Source of the DNA: Micromonospora cathayae
GTDB taxonomy: Bacteria > Actinomycetota > Actinomycetes > Mycobacteriales > Micromonosporaceae
Assembly: GCF_028993575.1 (NCBI RefSeq)
Contig: NZ_CP118615.1
Span: forward strand, 3,100,001 to 3,164,000
Direction of reading: 5' to 3'
Length of the DNA stretch: 64,000 bases
Shown: piece by piece, positions 1-8,541 of the stretch
How the letters are laid out: each line of letters starts with the position of its first letter
Position numbering within the stretch: the first letter of the stretch is position 1
Notes under the pieces: model-generated
The model's input: the letters and a program-made list of their open reading frames with translations, nothing else
The model's database searches: none
Told to the model about the DNA's origin: nothing
Made by a program: the position numbers and the translations under genes

Positions 1-354
1 GGGCCGGGCCGCTGGGTGGTGCTGGTCGCCGCCACCGTCGTGGTGGCCGCCGGCACCGTGGTCAAGTACCTCTGGCCGGGGCGGAACCTGAAACGGACCG
101 GGGTGCCCACCTCGTCGCTGCTCGCCGGGGGACTGCTCGGGCTGGTCGGGTTCTTCGTGGTGCCGGTGGTCGGGCTGGTGCTCGGTTTCGTCGGCGGGGT
201 GTGGGCGGCCGAGCGGCTGCGGCTGGGCGACTCCCGGCTCGCCTGGCCGTCGACCGTGCAGACGCTCAAGGCGGTCGGCCTGTCGATGATCGTCGAGTTC
301 GGTGCCGGCCTGCTCGTCGCGGCGCTCTTCGTCACCGGTCTGGTCCTGACCTGA
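1..354 (+). CDS. DUF456-family small membrane protein (5' partial)
   Basis: The reading frame is open from the first base of the window, so the start lies outside and only the C-terminal 117 residues are visible. The protein is almost entirely hydrophobic: three membrane segments with glycine-rich turns (GGLLGLVGFFVVPVVGLVLG, then a C-terminal helix GAGLLVAALFVTGLVL). The pattern 'GRNLKRTGVPTSSLLAGG...VPVVGLVLGFVGGVWAAERLR' matches the DUF456 family, integral membrane proteins of unknown function in actinobacteria. Nothing about its role can be read from the neighbours. Family call fairly secure; function unknown. Confidence 0.7.
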   Translation, partial: GPGRWVVLVAATVVVAAGTVVKYLWPGRNLKRTGVPTSSLLAGGLLGLVGFFVVPVVGLVLGFVGGVWAAERLRLGDSRLAWPSTVQTLKAVGLSMIVEFGAGLLVAALFVTGLVLT

Positions 355-664
355 GCCTGCGGCGCGGCGGGGCCCCGGGGAGTCGGCGTGGGGCGGCGGC
401 GGGGGACGGATGTCGGGTACGGCGCAGCGCCGTACCGGGTGAGAGAGGTGACCGACGTCCCCCGCCGCCGCGGGCCGGGCGGTCCGAGCGCCCGGTGGTG
501 GCCCGGTGGATCGGGCCTGGTCACGGGGTCAAGCATGCGTCCGGTGATGATCCGCCGGCAAGGCAATTAGGGCTGCCGCCGGTCCACGTTTCGGCACCCC
601 ACGGACGCGGGCATTGACGGTGATCCGGTCCGGCCGGTAGACCCTTGGTGATGGAGGCCCAGCC
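355..664. other. 310-base gene-free region before the amine operon
   Basis: No convincing coding region is present; the short frames here have no ribosome binding site and no recognisable sequence. The left half is occupied by the nested inverted repeat at 393-471. The right end carries a good Shine-Dalgarno (ggagg at 654-658) for the glutamine-synthetase-like gene and a weak TAGACC -10-like element at about 640. Confidence 0.6.
393..471. repeat. Nested inverted repeat, possible structured RNA or terminator
   Basis: Outer arms GCGGCGGCGGGGGACG (393-408) and its exact complement (456-471) form a perfect 16-bp stem. Inside it lies a second perfect stem, GGTACGGCG (416-424) against CGCCGTACC (428-436), with a CAG loop. 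GTCGG (412-416) can also pair with CCGAC (452-456), which would leave an asymmetric 3' internal loop cgggtgagagaggtga. There is no T tract. It starts 39 bases after the DUF456 stop codon and ends about 190 bases before the next gene, so it may be a terminator, a leader element or both. I could not match it to a known riboswitch class. Confidence 0.55.
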
Positions 665-2029
665 ATGAGGACAGCGCCGTTCCCGCTCGACGAGTTGCGT
701 ACGGCCGTCGCGGCCGGTGAGATCGACACCGTGGTCCTGGCGTTGACCGACATGCAGGGGCGGCTCCAGGGCAAACGGTTCCACGCCCCGTACTTCCTCG
801 ACCAGGTCGCCGAGCACGGCAGCGAGGGCTGCGACTACCTGCTCGCGGTGGACGTCGAGATGAACACCGTCGACGGGTACGCCATGTCGAGCTGGGAACG
901 CGGCTACGGCGACATCGCGATGGTGCCCGACCTGGCGACCCTGCGCCGTACCCCGTGGCAGCCGGGCAGCGCGCTGCTCCTGGCCGACCTGGCCTGGCCG
1001 GACGGGTCGGGCCCGGTGGTCGCCTCGCCCCGGCAGATCCTGCGCCACCAGCTCGACCGGCTGGCCGGGCACGGACTGACCGGGTACGCCGGCACCGAGC
1101 TGGAGTTCGTCCTCTACCGCGACTCGTACGAGGACGCCTGGCGGCGCGGCTACCGCGACCTGACCCCGGCCAACCAGTACAACGTCGACTACTCGCTGCT
1201 GGGCACCGCCCGGGTGGAGCCGCTGCTGCGGCGGATCCGGACCGAGATGGCCGGGGCGGGCCTGGTGCCGGAGAGCGCCAAGGGCGAGTGCAACCTGGGC
1301 CAGCACGAGATCGCGTTCCGCTACGACGAGGCGCTGGCCTGCGCCGACCATCACGTGATCTACAAGAACGGGGCGAAGGAGATCGCCGCCCAGGAGGGCA
1401 TGTCGATCACCTTCATGGCCAAGCCGAACGCCCGGGAGGGCAACTCCTGTCACATCCACTTCTCGCTGCGCGACACCGACGGCCGGTCGGCGCTGCTCGG
1501 TGACGGCCCGGGTCACCTGAGCGGGCTGGGGCAGCGGGTGCTGGCCGGCATGCTCGCCACCATGCGCGAGTTCAGCCTGCTGTTCGCGCCGAACGTCAAC
1601 TCGTACAAGCGGTACCAGCCGGGCTCGTTCGCGCCGACCGCGTTGCGCTGGGGCACCGACAACCGCACCTGCGCGCTGCGGCTGGCCGGGCACGGCCAGG
1701 GGATGCGGGTGGAGAACCGGGTGCCCGGCGGGGACGTCAACCCGTACCTGGCGATCGCCGGCCTGGTCGCCGGGGCGCTGCACGGCATCGAGAACGACCT
1801 GCCGCTGGAGCCGGAGTGCACCGGCAACGCGTACGACGATCCGGACGCCGGACGCGTACCCGGGACGCTGCGCGACGCCCTGACGCTGTGGGAGGCTTCC
1901 CCGGTGGCCCGGGCGGCGTTCGGCGACGAGGTGGTCGCGCACTACGCCAACCAGGCCCGGGTGGAACTGGCCGCGTTCGACGCCGCGGTCACCGACTGGG
2001 AGCTGGTCCGTGGCTTCGAACGACTCTGA
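665..2029 (+). CDS. Glutamine synthetase family protein (gamma-glutamyl-polyamine or -ethanolamide synthetase type)
   Basis: A 454-residue glutamine-synthetase fold enzyme. Visible catalytic features: the metal-binding GTELEF (E145), ECNLGQHEIAF, the nucleotide/metal histidine in NSCHIHFSL (H263), the NRTCALR arginine motif (from residue 333) and RVPGGDVNPYL. The N-terminal TDMQGRLQGKRF is typical of the GlnA3/GlnA4/PuuA branch, which ligates glutamate to polyamines or ethanolamine, not ammonia. The regulatory adenylylation tyrosine loop of true GlnA is not evident. Start is supported by ggagg at 654. It overlaps the following aldehyde dehydrogenase by 20 bases, and both are followed by an SDR, which fits stepwise degradation of a gamma-glutamylated amine. 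Which amine is used cannot be decided from sequence. Confidence 0.85.
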   Translation: MRTAPFPLDELRTAVAAGEIDTVVLALTDMQGRLQGKRFHAPYFLDQVAEHGSEGCDYLLAVDVEMNTVDGYAMSSWERGYGDIAMVPDLATLRRTPWQPGSALLLADLAWPDGSGPVVASPRQILRHQLDRLAGHGLTGYAGTELEFVLYRDSYEDAWRRGYRDLTPANQYNVDYSLLGTARVEPLLRRIRTEMAGAGLVPESAKGECNLGQHEIAFRYDEALACADHHVIYKNGAKEIAAQEGMSITFMAKPNAREGNSCHIHFSLRDTDGRSALLGDGPGHLSGLGQRVLAGMLATMREFSLLFAPNVNSYKRYQPGSFAPTALRWGTDNRTCALRLAGHGQGMRVENRVPGGDVNPYLAIAGLVAGALHGIENDLPLEPECTGNAYDDPDAGRVPGTLRDALTLWEASPVARAAFGDEVVAHYANQARVELAAFDAAVTDWELVRGFERL

Positions 2030-3467
2030 GCACCCGCCGACGACCGGGACGCTCCCGCAGAGCGGAGGCGATCCGGTGACGCGGGAAGATCCGGTGACCG
2101 AGGACGACCCGGTGACCGAGGTGGTGAACCCGGCGACCGGGCTGGTGGTGGCGACCGTACCGGCCACCACCCTGACCGGCACCGACGCCGCGATCGAGCG
2201 GGCGGCGGCGGCCTTCCCGCGCTGGCGGGCGGTGGCCCCGGCGGACCGGGCCCGGCTGCTGCGCCGGTTCGCCGCCGAGGTCGACGCGCACCGCGACGAG
2301 CTGGCCGAGCTGGAGGTCCGCAACGCCGGCCACACCATCGGCAACGCCCGCTGGGAGGCCGGCAACGTCCGGGACGTGCTCGACTACTACGCGGGCGCGC
2401 CGGAACGGCTCACCGGCGCGCAGATCCCGGTGCCGGGCGGGCTGGACGTCACGTTCCACGAGCCGCTCGGCGTGGTCGGGGTGATCGTGCCGTGGAACTT
2501 CCCGATGCCGATCGCCGCCTGGGGGTTCGCGCCGGCCCTGGCCGCCGGGAACACCGTACTGGTCAAACCGGCCGAGGTGACCCCGCTGACCGCGCTGCGC
2601 CTGGCCGAGCTGGCCCGCGACGCCGGCATCCCCGAGGACGTGTTCACCGTGCTGCCCGGCGCGGGACCGGTGGTGGGGGAGCGGTTCGTCACCCACCCGG
2701 CGGTCCGCAAGGTCTGCTTCACCGGCTCCACCGAGGTCGGCACCCGGATCATGGCCGGCTGCGCCGAGCAGGTGAAACGGGTCACCCTGGAGCTGGGCGG
2801 CAAGAGCGCCAACCTCGTGTTCGCCGACGCCGACCTGGAGCGGGCGGCGGCCACCGCCCCGTACGCGGTCTTCGACAACGCCGGCCAGGACTGCTGCGCC
2901 CGGTCCCGGATCCTCGTCCAGCGGCCGGTGTACGACCGCTTCCTGGAACTGCTCGAACCGGCCGTCCGGGCCGTCCGGGTGGAGGACCCGGCCCTGGAGA
3001 CCGCCGAGATGGGTCCGCTGATCTCCGCCGGGCACCGGGAGCGGGTCGCGTCGTACGTCGACGGCGCGCGGGTCGCCTTCACCGGCACCTGCCCCGAGGG
3101 CCCCGGCTTCTGGTACGCCCCGACGGTGCTGCTGGCCGACGCCCCCACCGACCGGCACTGGCGGGCGGAGATCTTCGGGCCGGTGGTGTCGGTGCTGCCG
3201 TTCGACGACGAGGCCGACGCGGTCCGCCTCGCCAACGACACCGAGTACGGCCTCTCCGGCTCGATCTGGACCCGGGACGTGGGCCGGGCGGTCCGGGTGG
3301 CCCGCGCGGTCGAGGCCGGTAACCTCAGCGTCAACTCGCACTCGTCGGTGCGCTACTGGACCCCGTTCGGCGGGATGAAACGCTCCGGGCTGGGCCGTGA
3401 GCTGGGCCCGGACGCGCTGCACGCCTTCACCGACGTCAAGAACGTCTTCATCGGCACCGAGGAGTGA
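2010..3467 (+). CDS. NAD(P)-dependent aldehyde dehydrogenase
   Basis: A 485-residue aldehyde dehydrogenase of normal family length, oxidising an aldehyde to the acid. It carries the cofactor motif PWNFPMP, the FTGSTEVG Rossmann loop, the general base in LELGGKS (E261) and the nucleophile in GQDCCARS (C295). The GTG start lies inside the last codons of the glutamine-synthetase-like gene, implying translational coupling; the first 25 residues are a low-complexity extension with three near-identical 'D-P-V-T-E' units before the conserved part begins at 'EVVNPATGLV'. By context it probably oxidises the gamma-glutamyl amino-aldehyde (PuuC-like) or acetaldehyde-type product of the amine pathway. 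The next gene starts within its stop codon. Confidence 0.88.
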   Translation: MASNDSEHPPTTGTLPQSGGDPVTREDPVTEDDPVTEVVNPATGLVVATVPATTLTGTDAAIERAAAAFPRWRAVAPADRARLLRRFAAEVDAHRDELAELEVRNAGHTIGNARWEAGNVRDVLDYYAGAPERLTGAQIPVPGGLDVTFHEPLGVVGVIVPWNFPMPIAAWGFAPALAAGNTVLVKPAEVTPLTALRLAELARDAGIPEDVFTVLPGAGPVVGERFVTHPAVRKVCFTGSTEVGTRIMAGCAEQVKRVTLELGGKSANLVFADADLERAAATAPYAVFDNAGQDCCARSRILVQRPVYDRFLELLEPAVRAVRVEDPALETAEMGPLISAGHRERVASYVDGARVAFTGTCPEGPGFWYAPTVLLADAPTDRHWRAEIFGPVVSVLPFDDEADAVRLANDTEYGLSGSIWTRDVGRAVRVARAVEAGNLSVNSHSSVRYWTPFGGMKRSGLGRELGPDALHAFTDVKNVFIGTEE

Positions 3468-4237
3468 GCGTGCAGGGACGGTTGCGGGACCGGGTCGCGG
3501 TGGTGACCGGGGCGGGCAGCGGTATCGGATTGGCGACCGTCCGGCGGTTCGCCGCCGAGGGGGCCCGGGTGGTCTGCGTGGACATCGACACCGAGGCCGG
3601 CGGGCGGGCCGCCGAGGAGGTCGGCGGGGAGTTCGTGGCCGCCGACGTGGCCGACGAGACGGCGGTCCGGGAGCTGTTCGACGGGGTGGCCGACCGGTAC
3701 GGCCGGGTCGACGTGGCGTTCAACAACGCCGGCATCTCCCCGCCCGAGGACGACTCGATCCTGACCACCGGTCTGGACGCCTGGGAACGGGTGCTCCGGG
3801 TCAACACCACAAGCGTCTACCTGTGCTGCAAGTACGTGATCCCGCACATGCGCCGGCAGGGCAAGGGGTCGATCGTCAACACCGCGTCGTTCGTGGCGCT
3901 GATGGGGGCGGCCACCTCGCAGATCGCGTACACCGCCAGCAAGGGCGGGGTGCTGGCGCTGACCCGGGAACTCGGCGTGCAGTTCGCCCGGGAGGGCGTC
4001 CGGGTCAACGCGCTCTGCCCCGGCCCGGTCGCCACCCCGCTGCTGCGGGAACTGTTCGCCGCCGACCCGGAGCGGGCCGCCCGCCGCCTGGTGCACGTGC
4101 CGATGGGCCGGTTCGGCGAACCCGAGGAGATCGCCGCCGCGGTGGCCTTCCTGGCCAGCGACGACTCGTCGTTCATGACCGCCGCGCAGTTCGTGGTGGA
4201 CGGCGGCATCACCGGCGCGTACGTCACCCCGCTGTAG
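3464..4237 (+). CDS. SDR family oxidoreductase
   Basis: A 257-residue classical short-chain dehydrogenase/reductase. The cofactor-binding TGAGSGIG lies near the N-terminus, followed by an acidic residue after strand 2 (VDIDTE, favouring NAD), NNAGIS, the catalytic NTASF serine and YTASK (Y156, K160), then a C-terminal DGGITGAYVTPL. The start GTG overlaps the aldehyde dehydrogenase stop (GTGA), so it is the third member of the operon. The annotation '3-oxoacyl-ACP reductase' is commonly given to such proteins, but the operon suggests oxidation or reduction of an amine-catabolism intermediate. Substrate unknown. Confidence 0.85.
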   Translation: MSVQGRLRDRVAVVTGAGSGIGLATVRRFAAEGARVVCVDIDTEAGGRAAEEVGGEFVAADVADETAVRELFDGVADRYGRVDVAFNNAGISPPEDDSILTTGLDAWERVLRVNTTSVYLCCKYVIPHMRRQGKGSIVNTASFVALMGAATSQIAYTASKGGVLALTRELGVQFAREGVRVNALCPGPVATPLLRELFAADPERAARRLVHVPMGRFGEPEEIAAAVAFLASDDSSFMTAAQFVVDGGITGAYVTPL

Positions 4238-4409
4238 GCGTAGGGTCCGGTGTCGGCGGGTTGCCGCCGGGTCACGCCACGATGAGGCGCAGGTAACCAG
4301 CGCCCCTCGGCGTGGATGCGTTACGTTGCTGGCTCGGCTGGGTACAAGGCGGATCACGGGCGGGCGGATCATCACGGGCGCTGAGGTAAGGCCGGAGCGG
4401 GGAGGCAAC

Positions 4410-7400
4410 ATGAGCTCGGCCCAGGGGGGCGGCGGAGACGGGTGGGGCGGCCCATCCGTCGGCACCGTCAACGGCGGCCCGGCTCCGCTGCTGGCGGCCG
4501 CCCTGGCCGCCGGGGGCGAGATGGGCACCCGGATCCGGGACTTCGACTGGACGACCACCCCGCTCGGCAACCCGGACCACTGGTCGACGGCGCTGACCGG
4601 GGCGGTGGCCATGATGCTCTCCTCCAAGGCCCAGATCGTGATGTTCTGGGGTGACGACCACCTCGCCTTCTACAACGACTCCTACCAGCCGACCATCGGC
4701 GCCAAGCACCCGCAGGCGCTCGGCGCGCCGGCCCGGGACAACTGGGTGGAGACCTGGGCCGACCTGGGGCCGCTGCTGGACGGGGTACGCGGCACCGGTG
4801 AGGCGTACCGGGCCGAGGACCGGCCCTTCCTGCTCGACCGGCAGGGCTTCGTGGAGGAGGTCTACTTCGACGTCTCCTACGACCCGGTCCGGGTGGAGGA
4901 CGGTTCGATCGGCGGCGTCTTCTGCATCGTCAACGAGACCACCGGCCGGGTGCTCGGCGAGCGGCGGCTCCGGGCGCTGGCCGAGTTGGGTGCCCGGCTC
5001 GCCGAGGTGGACAGCAGCGCCGACCTGGGCCGGGTCACCGCGCAGGTGCTCGACGCGCACCGCGCCGACGTCCCGTTCGGGCTGCTCTACCTGGCCGACG
5101 ACACCGGCCGGCCCACCCTGGTCGGCTGCAGCGGCGCCGACCCCGACCGGCTGGTCCCGCCGGCCGACCTGCCGGACGCGGTCCGCCGGGTGATCGAGGG
5201 CGGACCGGCCGACAGCGTGGCCCTGGCCGACCTCGGCGTGGCGGCCCCGGTCGACGCGGCCGGGCAGGCGCTGGTGCTGCCGGTCTCCGCCACCAACGAA
5301 CCGGTCGGCGCGCTCGTCCTCGGCGTCGCCGCCCGGCACCCGCTCACCGAGGAGTACCGCACCTTCCTGGACCTGGTCGCCGCGCAGGTGTCCCGCGCGC
5401 TGGCCCGGCAGCGGGCGTACGAGCAGGAACGCGCCCGCGCCGCCGAGCTGGCCGCGCTCGACCGGGCCAAGACCAACTTCTTCGCCAACGTCAGCCACGA
5501 GTTCCGTACCCCGCTGACCCTGGTGCTCGGCCCGCTGGAGGACATGCTGGCCGACCCGGAGCTGCCGGCCGGTTACACCCAGCGGCTCACCATGATGCAC
5601 CGCAACGCGCTGCGCCTGCTCAAGCTGGTCAACACGGTGCTGGACTTCTCCCGGCTGGAGTCCGGCCGGCTCGCCGCCCACTACCAGCCCACCGACCTGT
5701 CCGACTACACCGCCCGGCTGGCCAGCACGTTCCGCTCCGCCACCGACCGGGCCGGGCTGCGGCTGACCGTGGACTGCCCGCCGCTGCCCGCGCCGATCTT
5801 CGTGGACCGCGACATGTGGGAGAAGATCGTCCTCAACCTGGTCTCCAACGCGGTGAAGTTCACCTTCGACGGGGAGATCCGGGTCCGGGTCCGGGCGATC
5901 TCCGGCGGCGCGCGGCTGGAGGTGACCGACACCGGCGTCGGTATCGCCGACCAGGAACTGCCGCACGTCTTCGAACGGTTCCACCGCGTCCCCGGGGTGC
6001 GCTCACGTACCCACGAGGGCACCGGCATCGGGTTGGCGCTGGTCCGCGAGCTGGCCGACATGCACGGCGGCGAGGTCGGCGTGACCAGCCGGGTCGGCGA
6101 GGGCAGCACGTTCACCGTCACCGTGCCGTTCGGCACCGGGCACCTGCCGGCGGACCGGGTGGCCGCCGGGGGGCCGGTCCCGCTCACCGAACCCGAGCAG
6201 GCCCGGCTCTACGTCGCCGAGACCGCGTTCTGGGCCGGTGACGACGCCACGGTCCCCGCGGCGGCCCGGCCGGAAGGACCCCGGTCGGGGCGGATCCTGA
6301 TCGCCGACGACAACGCCGACCTGCGGGAACACGTCACCCGGCTGCTCGCCCCGTACTGGGAGGTGGTCGCCGTGCCGGACGGCGTCGCCGCCCTCGTCGC
6401 GGTCGCCGAGCACCCGTTCGACCTGGTGCTGACCGACGTGATGATGCCGAGGCTGGACGGGTTCGGCCTGGTCAGCGCGCTCCGCGCCAACGTGCGGACC
6501 CGGCACGTGCCGATCGTGCTGCTCTCCGCCCGCGCCGGTTCGGCCGAGGCGGTCGCCGGGCTCTCCGTCGGTGCCGACGACTACCTGACCAAGCCGTTCT
6601 CCGGTCAGGAACTGATCGCCCGGGTCCGGGCCAACGTCGAGCTGGGTCAGCTGCGCGGGCAGATCATCCGGCAGTTGCGCTCACTGGCCGACGCCGCCGT
6701 CGCGGTCAACACCGCCCGGTCCACCGCCGACGTGCTCTCGGTCGCCGCCCGGCACGCGCTCACCCTGGTCGAGGCGGCGCGGGTGGTGGTCACCGCGTCC
6801 GGGGCCCGGTACGAAGCGGACGGCGGCGGCGACTCGGCGGGCGACCCGTCCACCGTCCTGCCGCTGACCGGCACCACCGGTGAACACCTCGGTGAACTGC
6901 GGATCTGGTGCCGGGAGGGCAGCCGCGCCGACGCCGAGCAGACCGCGCTGTCCGAACTGGCCCGGCTGGTCGGGGTGCGGCTGGAGAACGCCCAGCTCTA
7001 CGAGGCCGAGCACCGCATCGCCACCACCCTCCAGCACAGCCTGCTGCCGCGCTCCCTGCCGCAGCTGCCCGGCGCGGTGGTGGCGAGCCGGTACCTTCCG
7101 GGCAGCGCCGACGTCGAGGTGGGCGGCGACTGGTACGACGCGATCGGCCTGGCCGACGACGAGTTGGTGCTGGTCATCGGGGACGTGGTGGGCAAGGGCG
7201 TGCCCGCCGCCGCGGCCATGGGTCAGCTCCGCAACGCGCTGCGGGCGTACGTGATGGAGGGGTTCGACCCGGGCGAGTCGCTGACCCGGCTGAACCGGTT
7301 GGTCGGCTCGGTCGAGCGACGCTCGTTCGCCACTGTCGTCTGCCTCTGCTTCAATCCCCGCACCGGGCGGTTGCGGTACGCCAGCGCCGGTCATCCGTCC

Positions 7401-8087
7401 CCGCTCCTGATCCGAGGAGGCGACGTGGCATTCCTGCACGACCGGGCCCTGGGCCCGCCGGTCGGCGCCATCCCCGGCACGTCGTACCGGACCGAGACCG
7501 AGACCCTCGCGCCGGGCAACCGGCTGCTGCTCTACACCGACGGGCTGATCGAGGACCGGAGCCTCGGTATCGACGTCGGCCTGGACCAGCTCCGGGCGGA
7601 CGCGGCGGCCGCCGGCGGACACGTCGCGGACCTCGTCGACGCCGTCGTCGGGCGGGTGGTGGAGCGGCCCCGGCGCGACGACGTGGCGGTGCTCGCGCTG
7701 GAGGCGGCCGAGTTGGACCGGTTCACGCTGCGGCTGCCCGCCGACCCGACCCGGTTGAGCGTGCTGCGCAAGCGGCTGGAGGACTTCCTCGTCGCGCACT
7801 CCGTCGGTGAGACGGACCTGTTCGACCTGACGGTGGCGGTCTCCGAGGCGGCGGCGAACGCGATCGAGCATCCGGTCACGCCGACCGAGCCGGTGATCGA
7901 CGTCGAGGTCACCATCGAGGACCGGACCGTGGTCGCCTCCGTCCGGGACAGCGGCCAGTGGCGGGAGTCGACCGGGGCCGGGTTCCGGGGGCGGGGCCTG
8001 TCCCTGATCCGGGCCCTCGGGGAGTTGACCGTCAGCCGGACCGCGACCGGGACGGTAGTGACGTTGCGCCGCCGGCTGGCGGACTGA
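4410..8087 (+). CDS. Hybrid sensor kinase / receiver / SpoIIE phosphatase / RsbW-like ATPase
   Basis: A 1225-residue multidomain signalling protein. Order: PAS-like sensor (about 25-190), GAF (195-330), HisKA with phospho-acceptor H363 in NVSHEFRTPL, HATPase_c with N box and the DTGVGIAD and GTGIGLAL boxes (465-580), receiver with D676 in LTDVMMP and the KPF lysine (630-745), a short GAF-like stretch, PP2C/SpoIIE phosphatase with metal aspartates D907 (GGDWYD) and D925 (IGDVVGKG), and a C-terminal RsbW-type HATPase (SEAAANAIEH, N1150). Such proteins combine a phosphorelay with partner-switching control of anti-sigma factor antagonists. ATG 4410 has a strong ggagg at 4401; a TACGTT -10-like hexamer is at 4322. 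The in-frame ATG-less extension upstream to 4326 is not supported. The STAS gene immediately downstream, convergent, is an obvious candidate substrate. Confidence 0.88.
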   Translation: MSSAQGGGGDGWGGPSVGTVNGGPAPLLAAALAAGGEMGTRIRDFDWTTTPLGNPDHWSTALTGAVAMMLSSKAQIVMFWGDDHLAFYNDSYQPTIGAKHPQALGAPARDNWVETWADLGPLLDGVRGTGEAYRAEDRPFLLDRQGFVEEVYFDVSYDPVRVEDGSIGGVFCIVNETTGRVLGERRLRALAELGARLAEVDSSADLGRVTAQVLDAHRADVPFGLLYLADDTGRPTLVGCSGADPDRLVPPADLPDAVRRVIEGGPADSVALADLGVAAPVDAAGQALVLPVSATNEPVGALVLGVAARHPLTEEYRTFLDLVAAQVSRALARQRAYEQERARAAELAALDRAKTNFFANVSHEFRTPLTLVLGPLEDMLADPELPAGYTQRLTMMHRNALRLLKLVNTVLDFSRLESGRLAAHYQPTDLSDYTARLASTFRSATDRAGLRLTVDCPPLPAPIFVDRDMWEKIVLNLVSNAVKFTFDGEIRVRVRAISGGARLEVTDTGVGIADQELPHVFERFHRVPGVRSRTHEGTGIGLALVRELADMHGGEVGVTSRVGEGSTFTVTVPFGTGHLPADRVAAGGPVPLTEPEQARLYVAETAFWAGDDATVPAAARPEGPRSGRILIADDNADLREHVTRLLAPYWEVVAVPDGVAALVAVAEHPFDLVLTDVMMPRLDGFGLVSALRANVRTRHVPIVLLSARAGSAEAVAGLSVGADDYLTKPFSGQELIARVRANVELGQLRGQIIRQLRSLADAAVAVNTARSTADVLSVAARHALTLVEAARVVVTASGARYEADGGGDSAGDPSTVLPLTGTTGEHLGELRIWCREGSRADAEQTALSELARLVGVRLENAQLYEAEHRIATTLQHSLLPRSLPQLPGAVVASRYLPGSADVEVGGDWYDAIGLADDELVLVIGDVVGKGVPAAAAMGQLRNALRAYVMEGFDPGESLTRLNRLVGSVERRSFATVVCLCFNPRTGRLRYASAGHPSPLLIRGGDVAFLHDRALGPPVGAIPGTSYRTETETLAPGNRLLLYTDGLIEDRSLGIDVGLDQLRADAAAAGGHVADLVDAVVGRVVERPRRDDVAVLALEAAELDRFTLRLPADPTRLSVLRKRLEDFLVAHSVGETDLFDLTVAVSEAAANAIEHPVTPTEPVIDVEVTIEDRTVVASVRDSGQWRESTGAGFRGRGLSLIRALGELTVSRTATGTVVTLRRRLAD

Positions 8088-8128
8088 GGCCGCGCCCGGG
8101 ACGGACCCGAGCCCCCGTCGGGGACGAT

Positions 8129-8449
8129 TCAGTCCGCTGCGAGCCAGTCCTGGTCGCCGAGGCCGGAGATGTCCAGCACCCGACGGACCTGCCGGGACGG
8201 CAGGACGGTCAGCGCGGCCGGGAAACGCTCGGCGAGCTGCAGGACGGCGTGCACGGCGGCGGAGTCGAAGAAGGTGACGGCGCGCAGGTCCAACGTGAGC
8301 CGGCGGGCCGGCTCCCGCAGCGCGGTCTGCCGCATCGTGTCGGCGGTCGCCATGTCGACCTCGCCGCGTACCACGACCCGGAGGTGATCCCCGTCGACCT
8401 CGGCGCTGGCAGCGAAGACGGGCGCGGGTCCCCCTTGATCCACGGTCAC
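8129..8449 (-). CDS. STAS-domain anti-sigma factor antagonist
   Basis: A STAS-domain protein of about 106 residues, with alternating strands and helices and the phosphorylatable serine region VTFFDSAAVHAVLQL; the serine after FFD is the expected regulatory site. Family members (SpoIIAA/RsbV) release sigma factors by binding anti-sigma kinases when dephosphorylated. It ends 41 bases from the convergent SpoIIE-hybrid gene, whose PP2C and RsbW-like domains are the usual enzymes acting on such antagonists, so a functional pair is likely but not proven. The start is uncertain: GTG 8449 is chosen because similar proteins begin shortly before the first strand; ATG 8482 is a longer alternative. Confidence 0.8.
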   Translation of the reverse strand: MTVDQGGPAPVFAASAEVDGDHLRVVVRGEVDMATADTMRQTALREPARRLTLDLRAVTFFDSAAVHAVLQLAERFPAALTVLPSRQVRRVLDISGLGDQDWLAAD

Positions 8450-8529
8450 ACCTTGGCACAGCGCACCGGCGGCGGCAACCACCGGACGGTGGGCGCACCC
8501 GGCCCTGCGGGGGCCGCCCGGTCCGGCGA

Positions 8530-8535
8530 TAGGCT
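8530..8535 (+). promoter_or_regulatory. -10 element of a leaderless map promoter
   Basis: TAGGCT ends exactly six bases before ATG 8542 and no Shine-Dalgarno sequence intervenes. In actinobacteria this TANNNT spacing places transcription initiation at the start codon. Confidence 0.6.
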
Positions 8536-8541
8536 TGACGG

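Noticed and set aside
355..664. Known riboswitch upstream of the glutamine-synthetase-like gene
   Set aside because: I compared it from memory with ydaO, glutamine, glycine, SAM-IV and TPP consensus features and found no match; reported only as an unclassified structure.
4326..4409. Upstream extension of the hybrid sensor gene
   Set aside because: 28 additional codons without conservation; the strong ggagg with proper spacing belongs to ATG 4410.
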